From NCBI RefSeq assembly GCF_001096185.1, contig NZ_CRPU01000006.1, forward strand, positions 57,208-121,207: a stretch of DNA of 64,000 nucleotides, read 5' to 3'. Positions within the stretch are counted from its first letter, which is position 1. Every line of letters begins with the position of its first letter. Position numbers and translations under genes: made by a program. Below are positions 57,836 through 64,000 of this stretch, one piece after another. This stretch comes from Streptococcus pneumoniae (GTDB lineage Bacteria > Bacillota > Bacilli > Lactobacillales > Streptococcaceae). Under the pieces are notes generated by a model that saw only the letters and a list, made by a program, of their open reading frames with translations, had not been told where the DNA came from and did not search any database.

Positions 57836-58255
57836 ATGACTCAGTTAACTGTCCAGATCGTGACACCAGATGGTCTCGTCTATGATCACCATGCCAGCTA
57901 TGTATCGGTTCGAACTCTGGATGGTGAGATGGGGATCTTGCCACGACATGAAAATATGATTGCGGTTTTAGCAGTTGATGAAGTAAAGGTGAAACGTATT
58001 GATGACGAAGATCACGTGAACTGGATTGCAGTAAATGGCGGTGTTATTGAAATTGCCAATGATATGATCACAATCGTCGCTGACTCTGCAGAACGTGCTC
58101 GTGATATCGATATCAGTCGTGCAGAACGTGCCAAACTTCGTGCAGAACGTGCAATTGAAGAAGCACAAGACAAACACTTGATTGACCAAGAACGTCGTGC
58201 GAAGATTGCGCTGCAACGTGCCATTAACCGTATTAATGTCGGAAATAGACTATAA
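57836..58255 (+). CDS. atpC: F-type ATP synthase subunit epsilon
   Basis: 139 residues. The beta-sandwich domain has [11 protein letters not shown] and [16 protein letters not shown], and the C-terminal helical hairpin has [17 protein letters not shown]. It regulates rotation of F1. Last gene of the operon, with a terminator two bases after the stop. Confidence 0.96.
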   Translation: MTQLTVQIVTPDGLVYDHHASYVSVRTLDGEMGILPRHENMIAVLAVDEVKVKRIDDEDHVNWIAVNGGVIEIANDMITIVADSAERARDIDISRAERAKLRAERAIEEAQDKHLIDQERRAKIALQRAINRINVGNRL

Positions 58256-58256
58256 G

Positions 58257-58293
58257 AAAAAATGAACTTGAAAATTCCAAGTTCATTTTTTTA
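58257..58293 (+). terminator. Terminator of the atp operon
   Basis: An aaaaaatgaacttg / caagttcattttttt hairpin around aaaattc, with seven T. Confidence 0.9.
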
Positions 58294-58302
58294 TGGTGTT
58301 TT

Positions 58303-58454
58303 ATACTCAATAAAAATCAAAAAGCAAACATAGGAAGTTAGCCATAGGTTGCTCAAAACACAGTTTTGAGGTTGTGGATAGAACTGACGAAGTCAGTAAC
58401 CATACCTACGGTAAGGCGACGCTGACGTGGTTTGAAGAGATTTTTGAAGAGTAT
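58303..58454 (-). repeat. BOX element with one boxB, abutting the lactonase stop codon
   Basis: Reverse orientation: starts atactcaataaaaatcaaaa, has aaaacacagttttgaggttg and gaactgacgaagtcag, ends gatttttgaagagtat. Its last base is the third base of the leftward gene's stop codon. Confidence 0.94.
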
Positions 58455-59467
58455 TAAGGAGCAAAACGGATGCAGACTGCTTCGGGAACATGGAAGTCGT
58501 TGGAGAGTTCTGCTAGACGACCATTGTCACAATTACGTTTAAAGACAGTTGCATTGTCAGAGTCTTGGTGGACAGCAATGAGAAATTTTTGGTCAGGTGT
58601 CAAATCAAAATCACGTGGAGTCTGACCATGTGTTGGAACGATTTCTAATAACTCTAAGCTACCGTCCGCAAGGATGGTATATACTGCGATAGAATCATGA
58701 CCACGGTTAGAAGCGTAGAGGTATTTACCGTCTTTAGAGAGACGAATAGCAGCGGTTCCATTAAAGCCTTCATAACCGTCTGGTAAAGTTGAAATAACCT
58801 GCATACGTTCAAATTCGCCAACACCATCGTAGATTAAAACCTCGATAGTACTATTGAGTTCACAAATCAGATAAGCGATTTTATAGTGGTTATGGAAAAC
58901 GATATGGCGTGAGCCTGCTCCTGGCTGGCTGTGATAGGTGTAGAGCTTAGATAATTTTCCTTCTTGGTCAAGGTCATAAGTGATGACTTGGTCAGTACCC
59001 AAATCGCAGGTCACTAGATAGTGGTCAGGTGTTAAATCTGTATAGTGAACATGAGGAGATGCTTGATTTTCATGTGGACCTTGGCCACTGTGTTGATCTA
59101 CATCACTAAGTAAAAGGCTCCCATCCTTCTGACGTTTATAAACCAGTACCTGTCCTTTATGGTAGTTGGCTGCATAGACCAAATTACGCTTTTCATCGAC
59201 AGCAACATAACAGTGGGGAGCTCCTTCCTCAACGACATGATTTAACACAGTCCCGTCAGTTTGATAGGCTGCAATTCCCCCCTTATCGTCTTGACTACCA
59301 ACGGTGTATAAATGTTGGTGCTGGTCAAAGGCAAGGTAGGTTGGACTTGGTTCAGCTGCAAAAAGTTCTAGGTTTGAAAGCTGACCAGTTTCTGTATCAA
59401 AGTCAGCCTTGTAAATCCCTTGGGAAGTACGACGTGTGTAAGTTCCAAAATAAACAGTTTCTTTCAT
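58454..59467 (-). CDS. pgl: Lactonase family beta-propeller protein (6-phosphogluconolactonase type)
   Basis: 337 residues forming a seven-bladed propeller, with family strings FGTYTRRTSQGIY, GAGSRHIVFH, LYASNRGHDSIAVY and TPRDFDLTPDQKFLIAVHQDSDN. Members of the Pgl/YbhE group hydrolyse 6-phosphogluconolactone in the oxidative pentose phosphate pathway, though some have other substrates. The ATG at 59467 has agaggt upstream; an upstream frame extension of 17 codons overlaps its promoter (tataat on the - strand at 59496-59501). The gene ends at the edge of a BOX element. Confidence 0.85.
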   Translation of the reverse strand: MKETVYFGTYTRRTSQGIYKADFDTETGQLSNLELFAAEPSPTYLAFDQHQHLYTVGSQDDKGGIAAYQTDGTVLNHVVEEGAPHCYVAVDEKRNLVYAANYHKGQVLVYKRQKDGSLLLSDVDQHSGQGPHENQASPHVHYTDLTPDHYLVTCDLGTDQVITYDLDQEGKLSKLYTYHSQPGAGSRHIVFHNHYKIAYLICELNSTIEVLIYDGVGEFERMQVISTLPDGYEGFNGTAAIRLSKDGKYLYASNRGHDSIAVYTILADGSLELLEIVPTHGQTPRDFDLTPDQKFLIAVHQDSDNATVFKRNCDNGRLAELSNDFHVPEAVCIRFAP

Positions 59468-59495
59468 AACTTTACCTCTATATAAAGATAAGACT

Positions 59496-59501
59496 ATTAT
59501 A
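59496..59501 (-). promoter_or_regulatory. -10 box of the lactonase gene
   Basis: TATAAT on the - strand, about 29 bases before the ATG. It also rules out the longer upstream start. Confidence 0.6.
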
Positions 59502-59610
59502 TCACAAAAACAAGCCAATTAAAGACATCCAATTAGATGTAAGCACTTTAAAAAAGAGTTATTTTGATTTAAAAATGGTATAATGAGAGAACGATAGAAA
59601 GGAAGTATTT

Positions 59611-60777
59611 ATGGAACAAAAAGAGAAACATTTTAGCCTGTCTTGGTTTTTCAAGTGGTTTTTGGATAACAAGGCCATTACGGTATTTTTGGTAACCTTA
59701 TTATTGGGACTGAATCTTTTTATTTTAAGTAAGATTAGTTTTCTATTTTCACCTGTTTTAGACTTTTTGGCAGTTGTGATGCTGCCAGTTATTCTATCTG
59801 GTTTACTATATTATTTATTAAATCCTATTGTTGATTGGATGGAGAAGCATAAGGTGAATCGTGTCATAGCTATCACTATTGTCTTTGTCATCATCGCTAT
59901 CTTTATCATTTGGGGCTTGGCAGTAGCTATTCCAAATCTGCAACGTCAGGTTTTGACCTTTGCAAGAAACGTTCCTGTTTACTTAGAAGATATAGATAGG
60001 ATTGTTAATGGATTGGTAGCCCAGCACCTGCCAGATGATTTCAGACCTCAGTTAGAGCAGGTTTTGACAAACTTCTCTAGTCAGGCTACAGTTTGGGCAA
60101 GTAAAGTTTCATCTCAGGCAGTCAACTGGGTGAGTGCCTTTATTAGCGGAGCTTCTCAAGTGATTGTTGCCTTGATTATCGTTCCTTTCATGCTCTTTTA
60201 TCTCTTGCGTGATGGGAAAGGCTTGCGTAACTATTTGACCCAATTTATGCCAAGAAAATTGAAGGAACCTGTTGGACAAGTTTTGTCAGATGTGAATCAA
60301 CAGTTGTCCAACTATGTTCGAGGGCAAGTGACAGTGGCTATTATTGTAGCAGTAATGTTTATGATCTTCTTCAAGATTATTGGTCTACGTTATGCGGTTA
60401 CGCTGGGGGTTACTGCTGGTATTTTAAATCTGGTTCCTTATCTTGGTAGCTTTCTAGCCATGCTTCCTGCCCTAGTATTGGGCTTGATTGCTGGGCCAGT
60501 CATGCTTTTAAAAGTAGTGATTGTCTTTATCGTAGAACAAACTATTGAAGGTCGTTTTGTCTCTCCATTGATTTTGGGAAGTCAATTAAATATCCATCCC
60601 ATTAATGTTCTCTTTGTCTTGTTAACTTCAGGCTCTATGTTTGGTATTTGGGGAGTTTTACTTGGTATTCCAGTTTATGCCTCTGCTAAGGTTGTCATTT
60701 CAGCCATTTTCGAATGGTATAAGGTAGTCAGTGGCCTATATGAACTAGAGGGAGAGGAAGTCAAGAGTGAACAATAG
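59611..60777 (+). CDS. AI-2E/PerM family transporter
   Basis: 388 residues with seven to eight membrane segments and the family's large middle loop (about 90-190). The C-terminal signature has GVTAGILNLVPYLGSFLAMLPA and EGRFVSPLILGSQLNIHPI. Some members are sodium/proton antiporters or signal exporters, others have unknown cargo. It overlaps the TPR gene by 11 bases. A tataat lies at 59577-59582. Confidence 0.85.
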   Translation: MEQKEKHFSLSWFFKWFLDNKAITVFLVTLLLGLNLFILSKISFLFSPVLDFLAVVMLPVILSGLLYYLLNPIVDWMEKHKVNRVIAITIVFVIIAIFIIWGLAVAIPNLQRQVLTFARNVPVYLEDIDRIVNGLVAQHLPDDFRPQLEQVLTNFSSQATVWASKVSSQAVNWVSAFISGASQVIVALIIVPFMLFYLLRDGKGLRNYLTQFMPRKLKEPVGQVLSDVNQQLSNYVRGQVTVAIIVAVMFMIFFKIIGLRYAVTLGVTAGILNLVPYLGSFLAMLPALVLGLIAGPVMLLKVVIVFIVEQTIEGRFVSPLILGSQLNIHPINVLFVLLTSGSMFGIWGVLLGIPVYASAKVVISAIFEWYKVVSGLYELEGEEVKSEQ

Positions 60778-61996
60778 TCAACAGATGTTACAGGCTTTGG
60801 AGGAGCAAGATTTAACCAAGGCAGAGCACTATTTCGCCGAAGCTTTAGAAAATGATCCAAGTGACCTTCTGTATGAGTTGGCAACTTATCTTGAAGGGAT
60901 TGGTTTTTATCCTCAGGCCAAGGAGATTTACCTGAAAATCGTAGAGGATTTTCCAGAGGTTCGTCTTAATCTAGCTGCAATTGCTAGCGAAGATGGTCAA
61001 ATAGAAGAAGCTTTTGCCTACCTAGAGGAAATCCAAGCTGACAGTGACTGGTATGTGTCGGCTTTGCTTCTTAAAGCAGACCTTTACCAGCTGGAAGGTT
61101 TGACAGATGTGGCGCGTGAGAAATTGCTGGAGATTTTGAGTTATTCAGATGATCCTCTCTTGATATTGGGTTTGGCAGAGTTGGATAGTGAGTTGGAAAA
61201 TTATCAAGAGGCCATTCAAGGCTATGCCCAGTTAGATAATCGTACTATTTATGAGCAAACAGGCATTTCTACCTATCAACGGATTGGCTTTGCCTATGCA
61301 CAGTTGGGGAAATTTGAAACGGCTACAGAGTTTTTAGAAAAAGCCCTGGAGTTAGAATACGATGACCTAACGGCTTTTGAGTTGGCCAGTCTTTACTTTG
61401 ATCAAGAAGAATACCAAAAAGCTGTCCTCTACTTTAAGCAACTTGATACCATTTCACCTGATTTTGAAGGATATGAGTATGGTTACAGTCAGGCCTTACA
61501 TAAGGAACATCAAGTTCAAGAAGCCCTGCGTATCGCTAAGCAAGGCTTGGAGAAAAATCCATTTGAAACTCGTCTCTTACTGGCTGCTTCACAATTTTCT
61601 TATGAATTGCATGATGCTAGTGGAGCAGAGAACTACCTCCTTACTGCTAAAGAAGATGCTGAGGATACGGAAGAAATCTTACTCCGTCTAGCAACTATTT
61701 ATCTGGAGCAGGAGCGTTATGAGGATATTCTAGACTTGCAAAGTGAGGAGCCAGAAAATCTCTTGACCAAGTGGATGATTGCTCGTTCCTATCAAGAAAT
61801 GGACGATTTGGATTCTGCCTACGAGCATTACCAAGAGTTGGCAGGAGATTTAAAGGACAATCCAGAGTTTCTGGAACACTATATCTATCTCTTGCGTGAA
61901 TTGGGCTACTTTGAGGAAGCAAAAGTCAATGCTCACGCTTACTTAAAACTGGTTCCAGATGATGTGCAAATGCAAGAACTGTTTGAGAGATTGTAA
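60767..61996 (+). CDS. TPR-repeat protein
   Basis: 409 residues made almost wholly of tetratricopeptide repeats, seen as recurring A-x-x-Y-(F/L)-x-x-A-L-E and YQKAVLYFKQL patterns. It is very acidic, without a signal peptide or membrane segment, so it is a cytosolic scaffold. The start overlaps the transporter gene. Partner unknown. Confidence 0.87.
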   Translation: MNNSQQMLQALEEQDLTKAEHYFAEALENDPSDLLYELATYLEGIGFYPQAKEIYLKIVEDFPEVRLNLAAIASEDGQIEEAFAYLEEIQADSDWYVSALLLKADLYQLEGLTDVAREKLLEILSYSDDPLLILGLAELDSELENYQEAIQGYAQLDNRTIYEQTGISTYQRIGFAYAQLGKFETATEFLEKALELEYDDLTAFELASLYFDQEEYQKAVLYFKQLDTISPDFEGYEYGYSQALHKEHQVQEALRIAKQGLEKNPFETRLLLAASQFSYELHDASGAENYLLTAKEDAEDTEEILLRLATIYLEQERYEDILDLQSEEPENLLTKWMIARSYQEMDDLDSAYEHYQELAGDLKDNPEFLEHYIYLLRELGYFEEAKVNAHAYLKLVPDDVQMQELFERL

Positions 61997-62014
61997 GAAT
62001 GTTTAAACATATAG

Positions 62015-62051
62015 AACTGTAGTTTATCTCTTTTGATAGCTACGGTTTTTA
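62015..62051 (+). terminator. Rho-independent terminator
   Basis: An aactgtag / ctacggtt stem (with G-T pairs) is followed by five T, 19 bases after the TPR stop. Confidence 0.7.
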
Positions 62052-62084
62052 TTTGTATATAATGGAATTTTTTTACAAAAATGG

Positions 62085-62113
62085 TTGGTTATTTTGTTTA
62101 TTCATGCTATAAT
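62085..62113 (+). promoter_or_regulatory. Promoter of the amino-acid ABC operon
   Basis: TTGGTT, 17 bases, TGC-TATAAT (-10 at 62108-62113). An ATG at 62085 lies inside it and is not a start. Confidence 0.75.
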
Positions 62114-62141
62114 AGGAACAATTACTTTTAGGAGGTGCAGT

Positions 62142-62783
62142 ATGTCTTATTTATTTGAGATATTACCGAGTTTACTGAATGGTGCGAGCACGACTGTACA
62201 GGTCTTTGCACTGGTCTTGCTATTTTCGATTCCTTTGGGCGTTTTGATTGCCTTTGCCTTGCAAGTCCATTGGAAGCCCCTCCATTATCTGATTAACATT
62301 TACATCTGGGTTATGCGAGGAACCCCCTTACTCTTGCAACTGATTTTTATCTATTATGTGCTCCCGAGTATTGGGATTCGTTTGGATCGCCTTCCTGCCG
62401 CTATTATTGCCTTTGTTCTCAACTATGCAGCTTACTTTGCAGAAATTTTCCGTGGGGGAATTGACACTATTCCAAGAGGACAGTATGAGGCAGCCAAGGT
62501 CTTGAAGTTTAGTCCCTTTGCCACAGTGCGCTATATTATCTTGCCCCAAGTGACCAAGATTGTGCTTCCTAGTGTCTTTAACGAAGTTATGAGTTTGGTC
62601 AAGGATACTTCTCTGGTATATGCTCTCGGAATTTCTGATCTTATCTTGGCTAGTCGAACAGCTGCCAACCGTGACGCCAGTCTGGTTCCTATGTTCTTGG
62701 CAGGTGCCATTTACTTGATTTTGATTGGGATTGTGACAATTATTTCCAAAAAAGTTGAGAAAAAGTACAGTTATTATAGATAG
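62142..62783 (+). CDS. Polar amino acid ABC transporter permease
   Basis: 213 residues, five membrane segments. The N-terminal part has GASTTVQVFALVLLFSIPLG; the EAA loop that contacts the ATPase reads GQYEAAKVLKFSP. His/Glu/Gln-type (HisM) permease. The start has aggaggt upstream. Same operon as the ATPase and the binding protein. Confidence 0.92.
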   Translation: MSYLFEILPSLLNGASTTVQVFALVLLFSIPLGVLIAFALQVHWKPLHYLINIYIWVMRGTPLLLQLIFIYYVLPSIGIRLDRLPAAIIAFVLNYAAYFAEIFRGGIDTIPRGQYEAAKVLKFSPFATVRYIILPQVTKIVLPSVFNEVMSLVKDTSLVYALGISDLILASRTAANRDASLVPMFLAGAIYLILIGIVTIISKKVEKKYSYYR

Positions 62784-62792
62784 GAGGCAGCT

Positions 62793-63422
62793 ATGTTAGA
62801 ATTACGAAATATCAATAAAGTCTTTGGAGATAAACAAATTCTGTCTGATTTCAGTCTAAGTATTCCTGAAAAGCAAATCCTGGCTATTGTTGGGCCTTCT
62901 GGTGGAGGTAAGACAACTCTCTTACGTATGCTTGCAGGTCTTGAAACCATTGATTCAGGGCAAATATTTTATAATGTACAACCTTTAGAGCTGGATGAAT
63001 TGCAGAAGCGCAATCTACTGGGATTTGTCTTCCAAGATTTTCAACTGTTCCCTCATTTATCAGTTCTGGACAATTTGACTTTATCGCCTGTGAAGACCAT
63101 GGGGATGAAGCAGAAGGAGGCTGAGAAGAAGGCGCGTGGTCTCTTGGAACAGTTAGGACTAGCAGGACACGCAGATGCCTATCCCTTCTCACTATCTGGT
63201 GGGCAAAAGCAGCGGGTGGCTTTGGCGCGTGCTATGATGATTGACCCAGAAATCATTGGCTACGATGAACCAACTTCTGCCCTAGATCCAGAATTGCGCT
63301 TGGAAGTGGAAAAATTGATCTTGCAAAATAGGGAACTTGGGATGACCCAGATTGTGGTAACCCACGATTTGCAGTTCGCGGAAAATATCGCAGATCAGAT
63401 TCTCAAGGTTGAGCCTAAGTAG
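62793..63422 (+). CDS. Amino acid ABC transporter ATP-binding protein
   Basis: 209 residues, a little shorter than usual (about 240) but complete. Walker A GPSGGGKTT, Q-loop VFQDFQLFPH, signature LSGGQKQRVALARAM, Walker B IIGYDEPTSALDP and switch His in VVTHD. In place of the usual hydrophobic string before Walker B it has Gly-Tyr. It powers uptake through the permease encoded just upstream. Confidence 0.93.
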   Translation: MLELRNINKVFGDKQILSDFSLSIPEKQILAIVGPSGGGKTTLLRMLAGLETIDSGQIFYNVQPLELDELQKRNLLGFVFQDFQLFPHLSVLDNLTLSPVKTMGMKQKEAEKKARGLLEQLGLAGHADAYPFSLSGGQKQRVALARAMMIDPEIIGYDEPTSALDPELRLEVEKLILQNRELGMTQIVVTHDLQFAENIADQILKVEPK

Positions 63423-63431
63423 GAGGTGCCG

Positions 63432-64000
63432 ATGACTAATAAGAAAGTTGCTTTGGTATTGGTTTCGCTCCTGACTCTCTTTTTAACGGCCTGTACTCAG
63501 AAGGCTAGTGATCCAAAGCAGGATAACTGGGATAAATATCAAGAGCAGGGGACCATTACTATTGGTTTTGACAATACCTTTGTACCTATGGGATTTGAAG
63601 AAAAGAATGGACAATATACAGGCTTTGATATTGATTTAGCGCAAGCAGTTTCTGAAAAATTAGGTTTTAAGGTGCAATTTCAGCCAATTGACTGGGATAT
63701 GAAGGAAACGGAACTGCAAAATGGAACCATAGATGCCATCTGGAATGGCTATTCTGCCACTGATGAACGCCGAGAAAAGGTTGCCTTTAGCATTCCATAT
63801 ATGGAAAATCAGCAAGTTCTGGTTGCGAAGAAAAGCCAGCAAATTCATTCAGTAGAGGATATGAAGGATAAGACTTTGGGAGCCCAAGCCGGTTCCTCTG
63901 GTTATTTGGATTTTGAAGCTCAGCCAGATTTATTGAAAAATCGAGTCAAAGACCAGAAGGCCAATCAATACCAGAGTTTTAATGAAGCCTTGATTGACTT
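63432..64000 (+). CDS. Amino acid ABC transporter substrate-binding lipoprotein (3' truncated by window)
   Basis: About 189 residues are visible. A lipoprotein signal LFLTAC ends with the lipidated Cys at residue 21, then the SBP family 3 start ITIGFDNTFVPMGFEEKNGQYTGFDIDLA, GTIDAIWNGYSATDERREKVAFS (the amino acid-binding Arg and Asp) and LGAQAGSSG. It captures a polar amino acid outside the membrane; specificity is unknown. Third gene of the operon with the permease and ATPase. An AatB-type name fits my memory of this locus but is not proven. Confidence 0.92.
   Translation, partial: MTNKKVALVLVSLLTLFLTACTQKASDPKQDNWDKYQEQGTITIGFDNTFVPMGFEEKNGQYTGFDIDLAQAVSEKLGFKVQFQPIDWDMKETELQNGTIDAIWNGYSATDERREKVAFSIPYMENQQVLVAKKSQQIHSVEDMKDKTLGAQAGSSGYLDFEAQPDLLKNRVKDQKANQYQSFNEALID

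Overview
The window is low-GC Firmicutes DNA that reads throughout as Streptococcus pneumoniae or a very close mitis-group relative. Four things support this: choline-binding repeats of LytA type at the left edge, eight BOX repeat elements, an F-ATPase c subunit with the pneumococcal optochin-sensitive residues, and a gene order I recognise from pneumococcal chromosomes. It is mostly ordinary core chromosome. I found no CRISPR array, rRNA, tRNA, insertion sequence or obvious defence system.

Layout. 1-0.7 kb: the 3' end of a probable prophage LytA-like lysin, then a phage/host junction with a candidate att core. 0.7-10 kb: ferredoxin-NADP reductase, the cdaA-cdaR-glmM cluster (c-di-AMP and cell-wall precursor), a DUF1149 protein, DegV, then dapB-cca-ABC-F. 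10-14.3 kb: a metal-homeostasis pair, a MntE-like manganese exporter and a divergent MgtA-type P-ATPase behind a yybP-ykoY (manganese) riboswitch. 14.3-24.5 kb: glutathione transferase-like protein, a deformylase-like protein, YaaA, an FMN reductase, an MFS exporter with a structured leader, a DUF5590 protein with a broken N-terminal frame, aminotransferase, VOC protein and asnS. 24.6-25.9 kb: rpsF-ssb-rpsR with a structured leader and a tandem array of terminators.

25.9-35.4 kb: GNAT, a HAD-cyclophilin fusion, an S1-domain RNA-binding protein, a tRNA methyltransferase, a GIY-YIG protein, ppaC, a YiiX-like amidase, a DUF1803 protein, CsbD, murE and a MurJ/YtgP-like flippase. 35.5-49.4 kb: AliB oligopeptide-binding lipoprotein, a small protein with an upstream ORF, two PLP sulfur-amino-acid enzymes, a SWIM-SNF2 helicase, murC, two acetyltransferases, mltG and greA. 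49.6-58.3 kb: amino acid permease, GNAT, a decayed gene and the complete atpEBFHAGDC operon. 58.4-64 kb: lactonase-like protein, AI-2E-family membrane protein, TPR protein and an amino-acid ABC transporter cut by the right edge.

Cell-wall synthesis recurs (glmM, dapB, murE, flippase, murC, mltG), as do metal and phosphate balance (MntE, MgtA, Mn-dependent PpaC). The most rewarding non-coding signals are the riboswitch, three apparently leaderless genes, BOX elements that supply the C-termini of two proteins, the terminator array behind rpsR, and the MFS leader with a start-stop ORF next to a hairpin abutting the ribosome binding site. I did not find a clearly new multi-gene system.
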